The notes: a model not told the origin generated them from the sequence alone. A DNA stretch of 64,000 nt from Salmonella enterica subsp. arizonae (GCF_008692845.1 NZ_VXJW01000008.1:62001-126000); one strand, 5' to 3'. Counted from the stretch's first letter, positions 28,554 to 38,360 are shown. Program-made: numbers and translations.

Positions 28554-29738
28554 ATGACGAAACCCACTCATGGGCTTAGCCCGGCGCTGATCGTTTTAAT
28601 GTCTGTGGCCACGGGGCTGGCGGTCGCCAGCAACTATTACGCCCAGCCGCTGCTTGATACCATTGCGCATCACTTTTCGCTTTCCGCCAGCTCCGCAGGG
28701 TTTATCGTTACCGCCGCGCAGTTGGGCTATGCCGCTGGCCTGTTGTTTCTGGTGCCGCTCGGCGACATGTTTGAACGCCGAACGCTGATTGTCTCCATGA
28801 CGTTGCTGGCGGCTGGCGGAATGCTGATCACCGCCAGCAGTCAGTCGCTTAGCATGATGATACTCGGAACGGCCTTAACCGGACTGTTCTCCGTGGTGGC
28901 GCAGATTCTGGTTCCGCTGGCCGCCACGCTTGCGACGCCCGACACACGCGGCAAAGTGGTTGGCACCATTATGAGCGGTCTGCTGCTGGGGATCTTGCTG
29001 GCGCGAACGGTCGCCGGACTGCTGGCAAACCTCGGGGGTTGGCGCACTGTATTTTGGCTAGCGTCGGCGCTGATGGCGCTGATGGCCGTCGCGTTGTGGC
29101 GCGGGCTGCCAAAGCTCAAATCCGACACTCATCTTAACTACCCGCAACTGTTGGGTTCTGTATTCAGCCTGTTTATTCACGATAAATTGCTGCGTACCCG
29201 CGCACTACTGGGCTGTCTGACCTTTGCTAATTTCAGTATTCTCTGGACGTCGATGGCCTTCTTGCTCGCCGCGCCGCCGTTTAACTACTCCGAGGGGATG
29301 ATTGGCCTGTTTGGCCTGGCCGGTGCCGCCGGCGCTTTGGGCGCGCGTCCTGCTGGCGGATTTGTCGATAAAGGCAAATCTCATCTCACTACCACGGTCG
29401 GATTACTGTTGCTGTTACTCTCCTGGCTGGCCATCTGGCTTGGGCACACCTCGGTGCTGGCGCTGATTATTGGCATTCTGGTACTGGATCTCACGGTTCA
29501 GGGTGTACATATCACCAATCAAACCGTCATTTATCGCTTGCACCCGGATGCGCGTAACCGGCTTACCGCCGGCTATATGACCAGTTACTTTATCGGCGGC
29601 GCAGCGGGTTCGCTAATTTCCGCCTCCGCCTGGCAACATGCCGGTTGGATCGGCGTTTGTCTGGCGGGTGTCACGGTCGCCCTATTTAATTTACTGATCT
29701 GGTGGCGAGGTTTTCACCGACAGGAAGCCGTAAATTAA
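28554..29738 (+). CDS. ygaY: YgaY-like MFS transporter, intact
   Basis: A major facilitator protein of 394 residues with twelve predicted membrane segments. The loop 2-3 motif is GDMFERRTLI (residues 65-74), and the opening SNYYAQPLLDTIAHHF is typical of the YnfM/YgaY-like exporters. Substrate unknown. I recall E. coli K-12 ygaY as a broken gene at the same place, downstream of proX, so the continuous frame here is informative. Downstream lies a decayed ygaZ. Confidence 0.82.
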   Translation: MTKPTHGLSPALIVLMSVATGLAVASNYYAQPLLDTIAHHFSLSASSAGFIVTAAQLGYAAGLLFLVPLGDMFERRTLIVSMTLLAAGGMLITASSQSLSMMILGTALTGLFSVVAQILVPLAATLATPDTRGKVVGTIMSGLLLGILLARTVAGLLANLGGWRTVFWLASALMALMAVALWRGLPKLKSDTHLNYPQLLGSVFSLFIHDKLLRTRALLGCLTFANFSILWTSMAFLLAAPPFNYSEGMIGLFGLAGAAGALGARPAGGFVDKGKSHLTTTVGLLLLLLSWLAIWLGHTSVLALIIGILVLDLTVQGVHITNQTVIYRLHPDARNRLTAGYMTSYFIGGAAGSLISASAWQHAGWIGVCLAGVTVALFNLLIWWRGFHRQEAVN

Positions 29739-30234
29739 GCGGATAGTGAGCGTTTACCATTGTTTAAGCTCCTTAGGGTGTTAAGGAGCTCCCCAGTCTG
29801 TTAAGGTTATGCTATTCATTTATCATGGTTATTTTTATAGCGGTGAAGAATAATATAATTCTATGGAAAGCCCTGCCCCCCCATCTGCTCCCAAGTCAAT
29901 AGCGCCCGTTCAAGGATTACAAGGACGTTCATCGTTAGCTATCTGTAATATTCCGGTGGCTGTTGCATTGGGTTTTAAGGCTGTGAGCCTGGTTTTCGCT
30001 CCTCCCGTTTATCGTTCTCTTCTGTCTTTTTCATGCAGACGCCCACGCTTTTCTCATCACTCCTGGATTCGCTACAGGCGGCGCTTTACCGGGCTCAATG
30101 TTCCCGCGGGCGTCTCAGTCTGCGTATCATTGTCTGTTTTATAGCCTGAAAGAATAATTTTGGATTAATAATACATTTACTTTATTTGTCACTGTCGTTA
30201 CTATATCGGCTGAAATTAATGAGGTCATGCCCAA
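29739..30234. other. ygaY to emrR interval with decayed DNA
   Basis: About 500 bases. A hairpin AGCTCCTTA/TAAGGAGCT at 29767-29790 lacks a T-run. The ygaZ remnant occupies 29863-30157. The last 75 bases are AT-rich and should hold the emrR promoter. In E. coli, ygaZ and ygaH fill this interval. Confidence 0.6.
29863..30157 (+). pseudogene. ygaZ: Remnant of ygaZ (branched-chain amino acid exporter subunit)
   Basis: The first frame begins MESPAPPSAPKSIAP and continues NIPVAVALGFKA, closely matching the N-terminus I recall for E. coli YgaZ (MESPTPQPAPGS..., YIPVAFAFGLNA). Similarity then jumps frame: a short match SSVFF near 30018-30032, then FHADAHAFLITPGFATGG from 30029, which matches YgaZ IYAGASQFVITAMLAAGS. 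That frame ends at TAA 30155-30157. At least two frameshifts are needed, about 140 further codons are missing, and I see no trace of the partner ygaH. The product cannot function. Confidence 0.72.
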
Positions 30235-30765
30235 ATGGATAGTTCGTTTACGCCCATTGAACAAATGCTAAAATTTCGCGCCAGCCGTCACGAAGACTTT
30301 CCTTACCAGGAAATTCTTTTGACCCGCCTTTGTATGCACATGCAGGGCAAACTCCTGGAAAACCGCAATAAGATGCTGAAGGCTCAAGGGATTAACGAGA
30401 CGTTGTTTATGGCGTTGATTACGCTGGAGTCTCAGGAAAACCACAGTATTCAGCCGTCTGAATTAAGCTGCGCGCTAGGTTCATCTCGCACCAATGCGAC
30501 ACGCATTGCAGATGAACTAGAAAAACGAGGCTGGATTGAGCGTCGTGAGAGCGATAACGACCGCCGTTGCTTGCATCTGCAATTAACGGAGAAAGGTCAG
30601 GCATTTTTGCAAGAAGTGCTTCCTCCTCAGCATCATTGTCTGCATCAACTCTGGTCATCACTTAGCACCGCCGAAAAAGATCAACTTGAGCACATTACTC
30701 GTAAGCTCCTGACGCGTCTTGATCAAATGGAGCAGGAAGGCACCGTTCTTGAGGCGCTACGCTAA
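30235..30765 (+). CDS. emrR: EmrR (MprA), MarR-family repressor of emrAB
   Basis: A winged-helix regulator of 176 residues. The MarR-type DNA-binding part is visible in [37 protein letters not shown] (given here as the region about residues 78-114), ending with the basic wing. Ligands such as CCCP and salicylate release it from DNA. It heads emrRAB, with emrA starting about 125 bases downstream. Confidence 0.95.
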   Translation: MDSSFTPIEQMLKFRASRHEDFPYQEILLTRLCMHMQGKLLENRNKMLKAQGINETLFMALITLESQENHSIQPSELSCALGSSRTNATRIADELEKRGWIERRESDNDRRCLHLQLTEKGQAFLQEVLPPQHHCLHQLWSSLSTAEKDQLEHITRKLLTRLDQMEQEGTVLEALR

Positions 30766-30891
30766 CGCGCCGACCCGCTCAAACATCCAGATTAATAACA
30801 GGAAAGCGGACTGGCCAGCATGCGTTACTGCTGGCCTTTCTGACAACAGGTCGGCTCAGCCGATGTGAATAATAAGATCGTGGAGAACAAT

Positions 30892-32064
30892 ATGAGCGCA
30901 AATGCGGATATCCAACCCCCGCAGCAATCGGCTAAGAAGAAAGGCAAACGCAAAACAGCGCTGCTACTTCTTACCTTGCTCTTTATTATTATTGCCGTGG
31001 CCTATGGAATTTATTGGTTTTTAGTATTGCGTCATATTGAAGAGACAGATGATGCTTACGTGGCAGGGAACCAGGTTCAAATCATGGCGCAGGTGTCAGG
31101 CAGCGTGACGAAAGTCTGGGCTGATAATACCGACTTTGTAAAAGAGGGCGATGTTCTGGTCACGCTCGATCAGACCGACGCCAGACAGGCGTTTGAAAGA
31201 GCCAAAACGGCGCTGGCCTCCAGCGTGCGCCAGACGCACCAGTTGATGATTAACAGCAAGCAGTTGCAGGCGAATATCGACGTGCAAAAAACCGCCCTGG
31301 CGCAAGCGCAAAGCGACTTTAACCGCCGTGTGCCGCTGGGTAACGCCAATCTTATTGGCCGCGAAGAACTGCAACACGCGCGCGATGCCGTCGCCAGCGC
31401 GCAGGCAAAGCTGGATGCCGCCATTCAACAGTACAATGCCAATCAGGCGATGATACTCAACAGTAAACTGGAAGATCAGCCTGCGGTCCAGCAAGCGGCG
31501 ACCGAAGTGCGTAACGCCTGGCTGGCGCTGGAGCGTACCCGCATCGTCAGTCCAATGACCGGTTATGTCTCCCGCCGCGCCGTCCAGCCTGGCGCGCAGA
31601 TTAGCCCTACCACGCCACTGATGGCCGTCGTGCCTGCAACCGATCTGTGGGTGGACGCCAACTTTAAAGAGACGCAATTAGCGAATATGCGCATTGGGCA
31701 GCCAGTCACGATTATCACCGATATTTATGGCGACGACGTAAAATACACCGGTAAAGTCGTCGGTCTGGATATGGGAACAGGGAGCGCCTTCTCCCTGCTG
31801 CCTGCGCAAAATGCGACGGGTAACTGGATTAAAGTGGTTCAACGCCTGCCGGTACGCGTCGAACTGGACGCCCGGCAGTTAGAGCAACATCCGCTGCGTA
31901 TTGGTTTATCGACGCTGGTGACGGTGGATACCGCTAACCGCGACGGTCAGGTACTGGCCAGCCAGGTACGAACGAAGCCGGTTGCCGAAAGTAACGCACG
32001 CGAAATTAATCTCGCGCCGGTCAATAAACTGATCGACGACATCGTGCAGGCTAACGCGGGTTAA
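30892..32064 (+). CDS. emrA: EmrA, membrane fusion protein of the EmrAB-TolC pump
   Basis: A periplasmic adaptor of 390 residues with one N-terminal membrane anchor (about 22-44), a lipoyl half-motif around DDAYVAGNQVQI, a coiled-coil hairpin about residues 95-205, and a beta-barrel region. It connects the MFS pump EmrB to TolC. I take the ATG at 30892, which follows GGAGAAC; an in-frame start at 30865 lacks a ribosome binding site. It is followed by emrB after 16 bases. Confidence 0.95.
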   Translation: MSANADIQPPQQSAKKKGKRKTALLLLTLLFIIIAVAYGIYWFLVLRHIEETDDAYVAGNQVQIMAQVSGSVTKVWADNTDFVKEGDVLVTLDQTDARQAFERAKTALASSVRQTHQLMINSKQLQANIDVQKTALAQAQSDFNRRVPLGNANLIGREELQHARDAVASAQAKLDAAIQQYNANQAMILNSKLEDQPAVQQAATEVRNAWLALERTRIVSPMTGYVSRRAVQPGAQISPTTPLMAVVPATDLWVDANFKETQLANMRIGQPVTIITDIYGDDVKYTGKVVGLDMGTGSAFSLLPAQNATGNWIKVVQRLPVRVELDARQLEQHPLRIGLSTLVTVDTANRDGQVLASQVRTKPVAESNAREINLAPVNKLIDDIVQANAG

Positions 32065-32080
32065 TCCTGAGGTGCGTGTG

Positions 32081-33619
32081 ATGCAACAGCAAAAACCGCT
32101 CGAAGGCGCGCAGCTCGTCATCATGACGATCGCGCTGTCGCTGGCGACATTCATGCAGGTGCTGGACTCCACCATTGCCAACGTAGCGATTCCTACCATC
32201 GCCGGGAACCTGGGATCTTCCCTAAGCCAGGGGACATGGGTTATTACCTCCTTCGGGGTGGCGAACGCCATCTCAATTCCCTTAACCGGCTGGCTGGCAA
32301 AACGCTTTGGCGAAGTCAAACTATTCATGTGGTCGACGATAGCCTTTGCCGCCGCCTCCTGGGCCTGTGGCGTATCCAGCAGTCTGAATATGCTGATATT
32401 CTTCCGCGTGGTGCAGGGCGTGGTCGCCGGGCCGCTGATTCCGCTCTCGCAAAGCCTGCTGCTGAATAACTATCCGCCTGCGAAGCGTTCCATTGCGCTG
32501 GCGCTCTGGTCAATGACCGTCATTGTCGCGCCGATTTGCGGCCCGATTCTGGGGGGCTACATCAGCGATAACTACCATTGGGGATGGATTTTCTTCATCA
32601 ACGTGCCAATTGGCGTTGCCGTCGTTCTGATGACGTTACAAACGCTGCGCGGACGTGAAACGCGTACCGAACGGCGGCGTATTGACGCCATCGGTCTGGC
32701 GCTACTGGTGATTGGCATCGGCAGCCTGCAAATCATGCTCGATCGCGGTAAAGAGCTGGACTGGTTCTCTTCGCAGGAAATTATCATCCTGACCGTGGTA
32801 GCCGTAATAGCCATCAGTTTCCTGATTGTCTGGGAGCTAACCGACGATCACCCTATCGTCGATCTTTCTCTTTTTAAATCGCGTAACTTCACCATCGGCT
32901 GCCTGTGCATCAGCCTTGCCTATATGCTCTATTTCGGCGCCATTGTTCTGCTGCCGCAGCTTTTGCAAGAGGTGTACGGCTATACCGCAACATGGGCAGG
33001 TCTGGCGTCCGCGCCAGTCGGAATTATTCCGGTGATTTTGTCGCCGATTATCGGACGCTTCGCGCATAAACTGGATATGCGCAGACTGGTCACGTTCAGC
33101 TTCATTATGTACGCCGTTTGCTTCTACTGGCGCGCCTGGACGTTCGAACCGGGTATGGATTTCGGCGCGTCCGCATGGCCGCAATTTATTCAGGGATTTG
33201 CCGTCGCCTGCTTCTTTATGCCGCTGACCACCATTACGCTCTCCGGGCTACCGCCCGAACGGCTGGCGGCGGCATCAAGTCTGTCGAATTTCACGCGAAC
33301 GCTGGCGGGGTCAATCGGTACCTCGATTACCACCACCATGTGGACAGATCGTGAATCGCTACACCATGCTCAACTAACGGAGTCAGTCACGGCGTATAAT
33401 CCAAACGCTCAGGCCATGTACGATAAACTGGAAGGCTTAGGGATGACGCACCAGCAGGCGTCAGGCTGGATAGCCCAGCAGATCACGAATCAGGGGCTAA
33501 TTATTTCCGCCAATGAGATTTTCTGGATGTCAGCCGGGATATTCCTGGTGCTGCTCGGCCTGGTCTGGTTCGCGAAACCGCCATTCGGCGCGGGCGGCGG
33601 AGGCGGAGGCGCGCACTAA
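32081..33619 (+). CDS. emrB: EmrB, MFS multidrug pump (DHA2 family, 14 segments)
   Basis: A 512-residue drug:H+ antiporter with 14 predicted membrane segments. Motif D1 LDSTIANVAIPTI lies in segment 1, motif A GWLAKRFGEVKLF between segments 2 and 3, and motif C GPILGGYISDNYHW in segment 5. It exports hydrophobic uncouplers and nalidixic acid with EmrA and TolC. Start at the ATG giving MQQQKPL, as in E. coli; a GTG upstream at 32072 is possible but not preferred. The C-terminus is glycine-rich, and a strong terminator follows. Confidence 0.95.
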   Translation: MQQQKPLEGAQLVIMTIALSLATFMQVLDSTIANVAIPTIAGNLGSSLSQGTWVITSFGVANAISIPLTGWLAKRFGEVKLFMWSTIAFAAASWACGVSSSLNMLIFFRVVQGVVAGPLIPLSQSLLLNNYPPAKRSIALALWSMTVIVAPICGPILGGYISDNYHWGWIFFINVPIGVAVVLMTLQTLRGRETRTERRRIDAIGLALLVIGIGSLQIMLDRGKELDWFSSQEIIILTVVAVIAISFLIVWELTDDHPIVDLSLFKSRNFTIGCLCISLAYMLYFGAIVLLPQLLQEVYGYTATWAGLASAPVGIIPVILSPIIGRFAHKLDMRRLVTFSFIMYAVCFYWRAWTFEPGMDFGASAWPQFIQGFAVACFFMPLTTITLSGLPPERLAAASSLSNFTRTLAGSIGTSITTTMWTDRESLHHAQLTESVTAYNPNAQAMYDKLEGLGMTHQQASGWIAQQITNQGLIISANEIFWMSAGIFLVLLGLVWFAKPPFGAGGGGGGAH

Positions 33620-33620
33620 T

Positions 33621-33651
33621 AAAAAGCCAGTTCATGTGAACTGGCTTTTTT
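33621..33651 (+). terminator. Terminator of emrRAB
   Basis: AAAAAGCCAGTTCA pairs perfectly with TGAACTGGCTTTTT around a 2-base loop, with a run of six T. It starts directly after the emrB stop codon and can work on both strands. Confidence 0.9.
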
Positions 33652-33666
33652 GCATCAGGGAGTTAT

Positions 33667-33700
33667 ACCGGATGGCGGCATTGCCTTATCCGGCCAACGC
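33667..33700. repeat. REP element between emrB and luxS
   Basis: ACCGGATGGCGGCATTGCC followed by TTATCCGGCC; a REP unit in the gap between convergent genes. Confidence 0.7.
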
Positions 33701-33748
33701 AGCTCCTGCCCAACATGTCAGCAGCGCCACCGGGCAGCAAGGGCACAA

Positions 33749-34264
33749 CTAAATGTGCAATTCCTGCAACTTCTCTTTCGGGAGCGCCAACTCTGTATTG
33801 TTATTCACGCGAATATCACAGTCCAGAATATGGCGGGCGATTTCCTGCGCTTCGTTCAGGGAGTGCATCTGCCATGTACCGCACTGATAAACGTTTAATT
33901 CCGGGATCTGGTTTTGATCCTGCACTTTCAGTACGTCGGCCATTGCCGCTTTCCACGCGTCAGCAACGCGCTGCTCGTCGGGCGTACCGATCAGGCTCAT
34001 GTAGAAACCGGTGCGACACCCCATCGGCGAGATATCAATAATCTCTACCCCGTTGCCGTTGAGGTGATCGCGCATAAAGCCAGCAAACAGGTGCTCAAGA
34101 GTATGAATCCCTTTTTCCGGCATCACTTCTTTATTCGGGACGCAGAAACGCAGATCGAAAACGGTGATGGTATCACCATGCGGGGTATTCATCGTTTTTG
34201 CCACGCGTACCGCCGGCGCTTGCATCCGGGTATGATCGACTGCGAAGCTATCTAACAATGGCAT
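33749..34264 (-). CDS. luxS: LuxS, S-ribosylhomocysteine lyase (AI-2 synthase)
   Basis: The enzyme of 171 residues cleaves S-ribosylhomocysteine to homocysteine and DPD, the AI-2 precursor, and so recycles methyl-cycle products. The metal ligands are His54 and His58 (HTLEH) and a Cys near 126 (QCGTWQ); the catalytic Cys83 is in MGCRTGF. It is transcribed towards emrB. MicA starts 68 bases upstream in the opposite direction. Confidence 0.97.
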   Translation of the reverse strand: MPLLDSFAVDHTRMQAPAVRVAKTMNTPHGDTITVFDLRFCVPNKEVMPEKGIHTLEHLFAGFMRDHLNGNGVEIIDISPMGCRTGFYMSLIGTPDEQRVADAWKAAMADVLKVQDQNQIPELNVYQCGTWQMHSLNEAQEIARHILDCDIRVNNNTELALPKEKLQELHI

Positions 34265-34297
34265 TTAGTCACCTCCGATAATTTTTTAAAAATAAAC

Positions 34298-34325
34298 TGA
34301 ACTCTTTGTTCCGGGGCGAGTCTGA
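34298..34325 (+). promoter_or_regulatory. Sigma-E-type promoter of micA
   Basis: TGAACT at 34298-34303 and GTCTGA at 34320-34325 fit the sigma-E -35 (GGAACTT) and -10 (GTCNAA-like) elements with a 16-base spacer, and place the start at 34332, the first base of MicA. MicA is an established sigma-E target. Confidence 0.7.
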
Positions 34326-34331
34326 GTATAT

Positions 34332-34405
34332 GAAAGACGCGCATTTGTTATCATCATCCCTGTTTTCAGTGATGAAATTTTGGCCACTCCACGAGTGGCC
34401 TTTTT
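34332..34405 (+). ncRNA. micA: MicA small RNA
   Basis: A 74-base sRNA that, with Hfq, represses ompA and other porin or envelope mRNAs when sigma-E is active. The 5' end GAAAGACGCGCATTTG is the known ompA-pairing region. A first stem lies around CATCATCCCTG, then AAATTTT as the Hfq site, and a terminator hairpin GGCCACTC/GAGTGGCC followed by five T. It lies between luxS and gshA on the opposite strand, its conserved position. Confidence 0.95.
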
Positions 34406-34413
34406 CTTTTGGG

Positions 34414-35997
<1,584 letters not shown>

Positions 35998-36047
35998 TTA
36001 ATAAGCATAACTGTAATGGCGACTATGCATTGCCAAACCTACAATTA

Positions 36048-36473
36048 TTACCACCACATCATGCCCTGAATCGTCGCCGCTGCGAGCGCAACATAGCGCA
36101 GCGCCTTACCAAGACACAAAAAAAAGATCGTCCGCCCCCACGGGATGCGCATCCATCCCGCTAACAGGCACAACAAATCACCGATTATCGGCATCCAGCT
36201 TAATAATAGTGTGGCTGCGCCATAACGCTTTAGCCAGCCAGCCGCTTTTTCTTGCCAGCGCGATGTTTTGCGCAGTGGAAAGAAACGCCCAAGAATAACG
36301 TTAGTTACCCCTCCAAGGCTATTACCCATTGTTGCTGTTAAGACTAAGATCCAGGGATGACTTACTCCTGAGACCATCATGGCAACCAAAACAACTTCAG
36401 AATTACCGGGTAACAGCGTTGCGCTGAGAAAACTACTGGCAAACAGAGACAGGAGCGACAGTCCGTCACTCAC
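36048..36473 (-). CDS. yqaA: YqaA, DedA/SNARE-associated family membrane protein
   Basis: A membrane protein of 141 residues with about four hydrophobic segments and the family core GNSEVVLVAMM near residues 23-33 and GNSLGGVTNVILGRF around 50-64. Distant relative of DedA proteins; function not established. Its ATG overlaps the yqaB stop by 4 bases, so the two are translationally coupled. gshA begins 77 bases downstream. Confidence 0.9.
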   Translation of the reverse strand: MSDGLSLLSLFASSFLSATLLPGNSEVVLVAMMVSGVSHPWILVLTATMGNSLGGVTNVILGRFFPLRKTSRWQEKAAGWLKRYGAATLLLSWMPIIGDLLCLLAGWMRIPWGRTIFFLCLGKALRYVALAAATIQGMMWW

Positions 36474-37036
36474 AATAGTCGAACATCTACGGCATCCATC
36501 CCTGCCGCCCGCGCCGCCTGTAAACCAAAATCGGCATCTTCAAATACCACGCACTGCGCTGGCATGACGCCCATCCGCTGCGCGCACAGTAAGAAGGTAT
36601 CAGGCGCTGGTTTGTGGTGCTGGACGTGGTCTGCCGCCACAACCGCATCAAAATAGCGGCGCAGCCCCAGATGCACTAGTAAGGCTTCCGCAATGGCGCT
36701 TTCGCTGCCAGTACCGACCGACAGGGGACGACGTCCATACCACGCCTTGACTACCTCAACCAACGGCAGCGGTTCTACGCAATCAAGCAGGATACTTTTT
36801 ACCGTATCAGTTTTTTCACGCGCCAGCGATCGGGGATCGAGGTCGGCATGGTTAAGCTCAATGATTGACTGGGCGATACGCCAGGTTGGCGAACCGTTAA
36901 GCGCGACCATCGCCTGTTTGTCAAAACGAAGACCATAGCGTCCCAATACCTCACGCCACGCTTTACGATGCGTTGGTTCGGTATCCAAGAGAGTACCGTC
37001 CATATCAAAAATCAAACCAGCATAACGTGCGTACAT
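36470..37036 (-). CDS. yqaB: YqaB, HAD-family fructose-1-phosphate phosphatase
   Basis: A sugar phosphatase of 188 residues. HAD motif I is DMDGTLLDTE with nucleophile Asp11, motif II is VGTGSESAI, and motif III/IV includes FEDADFGLQAARAAGM near the C-terminus. In E. coli it acts best on fructose-1-phosphate. I start at MYARYAGLIFD; the frame is open upstream for another 58 codons, but these do not belong to the family. It overlaps yqaA. Confidence 0.93.
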   Translation of the reverse strand: MYARYAGLIFDMDGTLLDTEPTHRKAWREVLGRYGLRFDKQAMVALNGSPTWRIAQSIIELNHADLDPRSLAREKTDTVKSILLDCVEPLPLVEVVKAWYGRRPLSVGTGSESAIAEALLVHLGLRRYFDAVVAADHVQHHKPAPDTFLLCAQRMGVMPAQCVVFEDADFGLQAARAAGMDAVDVRLL

Positions 37037-37150
37037 CGTGTTCTCACAAACCGAATAACCAGACAGTACTTTATCGCAATTGCTTGATTTTGTCGCGGAT
37101 AGAGATGAAGGGGAACGTTCAGGATTAAGAGAAAACGAATCGCAGGGAAA

Positions 37151-37170
37151 TGGTGCATCCGGGAGGATTA
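37151..37170 (-). repeat. Detached 3' end of tRNA-Arg (tRNA remnant)
   Basis: Nineteen bases equal to the CCA end and part of the T arm of the four neighbouring tRNA-Arg genes, with no tRNA body. Between it and the last full tRNA lie about 100 bases with a perfect hairpin at 37197-37212. This recalls the rtT repeats after tyrT, which also start with a tRNA 3' end. Confidence 0.75.
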
Positions 37171-37273
37171 CTCGCCTTACGGCTCGCCCTTCGGGTCGTT
37201 GCTGAAGCAACGTTATCCTTCCTGGTGCCTGCGGTTATTACCGCTATCCGCATCGCTCAAAGTACGGAGAATA

Positions 37274-37350
37274 TGGTGCATCCGGGAGGATTCGAACCTC
37301 CGACCGCTCGGTTCGTAGCCGAGTACTCTATCCAGCTGAGCTACGGATGC
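37274..37350 (-). tRNA. argQ: tRNA-Arg(ACG), copy 4 (last transcribed)
   Basis: 77 bases including encoded CCA; cloverleaf with anticodon ACG (read as CGT at 37314-37316 on the plus strand). Identical in sequence to the other three copies. The ACG anticodon is converted to ICG by TadA and reads CGU, CGC and CGA. The symbol follows E. coli order and is tentative. Confidence 0.96.
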
Positions 37351-37412
37351 TTCGGAAAACTTGCTTTACTGCCGATATTGATACCGCGGTGAAAGCCGTA
37401 TCAAGTAAGAGA

Positions 37413-37489
37413 TGGTGCATCCGGGAGGATTCGAACCTCCGACCGCTCGGTTCGTAGCCGAGTACTCTATCCAGCTGAGCTACGGATGC
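37413..37489 (-). tRNA. argZ: tRNA-Arg(ACG), copy 3
   Basis: 77 bases, same sequence as its neighbours. The 62-base spacers on both sides are near-identical to each other, so this unit is part of a tandem duplication with a 139-base period. Symbol by E. coli order, tentative. Confidence 0.96.
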
Positions 37490-37551
37490 ATCGGAAAACT
37501 TGCTTTACTGCTGATATTGATACCGCGATGAAAGCCGTATCAAGTAAGAGA

Positions 37552-37628
37552 TGGTGCATCCGGGAGGATTCGAACCTCCGACCGCTCGGTTCGTAGCCGA
37601 GTACTCTATCCAGCTGAGCTACGGATGC
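37552..37628 (-). tRNA. argY: tRNA-Arg(ACG), copy 2
   Basis: 77 bases including CCA, anticodon ACG, same sequence as the other copies. The spacer to copy 1 is 59 bases and more diverged than the others, suggesting an older duplication there. Symbol by E. coli order, tentative. Confidence 0.96.
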
Positions 37629-37687
37629 ATCGGGAAACTTACTTTACTGCAGATTTTGATACTGCTGCGAAAGCTGTACCAGTAAGA

Positions 37688-37764
37688 TGGTGCATCCGGG
37701 AGGATTCGAACCTCCGACCGCTCGGTTCGTAGCCGAGTACTCTATCCAGCTGAGCTACGGATGC
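37688..37764 (-). tRNA. argV: tRNA-Arg(ACG), copy 1
   Basis: 77 bases including CCA, anticodon ACG. It is separated from tRNA-Ser by only four bases (AAAA), so both are cut from one precursor. Symbol by E. coli order, tentative. Confidence 0.96.
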
Positions 37765-37768
37765 AAAA

Positions 37769-37861
37769 TGGCGGTGAGGCGGGGATTCGAACCCCGGATG
37801 CAGCTTTTGACCGCATACTCCCTTAGCAGGGGAGCGCCTTCAGCCTCTCGGCCACCTCACC
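37769..37861 (-). tRNA. serV: tRNA-Ser(GCU)
   Basis: 93 bases including CCA with the long variable arm of class II tRNAs and anticodon GCU in the loop CTGCTAA. It reads AGU and AGC. First gene of the serV-arg operon; the promoter lies about 65-90 bases upstream. Confidence 0.96.
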
Positions 37862-38143
37862 ACACGCCTCTTACGAGTGCTTCGAAGAACTTGTTTCTGC
37901 TCATCGTCGCTGCGTGGCGCACATATTACTTTCTGGGACTTATAAGTCAAACAATTTTTCCAGAGCCTTTATCGTTTGCACACTTCACGCTCAATTAGTC
38001 TGTAAAAAAACCAAAAAGAGTGTTTTATCAACAGATAATTTGACAAAATGCTGGCAACATCAATGTAGTCAAAAGCACAACATAGTAGAAATGAGGTTGA
38101 AAAAGGTCATGAAGGACAACGTTGACGAACAAAAAGAGAGGCT
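37862..38143. other. csrA to serV intergenic region
   Basis: About 280 bases (313 between the genes, counting the csrA terminator) containing the promoter of the tRNA operon. I see no further gene; open frames here are shadows of the tRNA region. Confidence 0.6.
37923..37950 (-). promoter_or_regulatory. Promoter of the serV-arg tRNA operon
   Basis: On the minus strand TTGACT and TAATAT are 16 bases apart, followed by the GC-rich discriminator GTGCGCCACGC typical of stringently controlled stable RNA promoters. Confidence 0.75.
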
Positions 38144-38167
38144 GCGTCTCACCCGAACGTGAGACGC
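38136..38167 (-). terminator. Terminator of csrA
   Basis: Stem GCGTCTCAC/GTGAGACGC with a 6-base loop, followed on the minus strand after AGCCTCTC by a run of T. It starts 8 bases after the csrA stop. Confidence 0.7.
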
Positions 38168-38174
38168 AAAAACC

Positions 38175-38360
38175 TTAGTAACTGGACTGCTGGGATTTTT
38201 CAGCCTGGATACGCTGGTAGATCTCTTCACGATGGACAGAAACTTCTTTCGGGGCGTTCACGCCAATACGTACCTGGTTGCCCTTCACCCCTAAAACTGT
38301 CACGGTGACCTCATCGCCAATCATGAGGGTCTCACCAACTCGACGAGTCAGAATCAGCAT
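38175..38360 (-). CDS. csrA: CsrA, carbon storage regulator
   Basis: An RNA-binding protein of 61 residues that binds GGA motifs in mRNA leaders and controls glycogen, motility, biofilm and, in Salmonella, invasion genes. The sequence starts [15 protein letters not shown] and has the RNA-contact segment [12 protein letters not shown]. An AAGGAGC element precedes the ATG. Its promoters lie in the 234 bases between it and alaS. Confidence 0.97.

Noticed and set aside
29767-29790. Hairpin after ygaY, considered as a terminator
   Set aside because: The 9-bp stem is good but no T-run follows.
37150-37998. Plus-strand ORFs of 80 and 103 codons starting [14 protein letters not shown]
   Set aside because: They are antisense readings of the tRNA genes; this peptide is a well-known annotation artefact.
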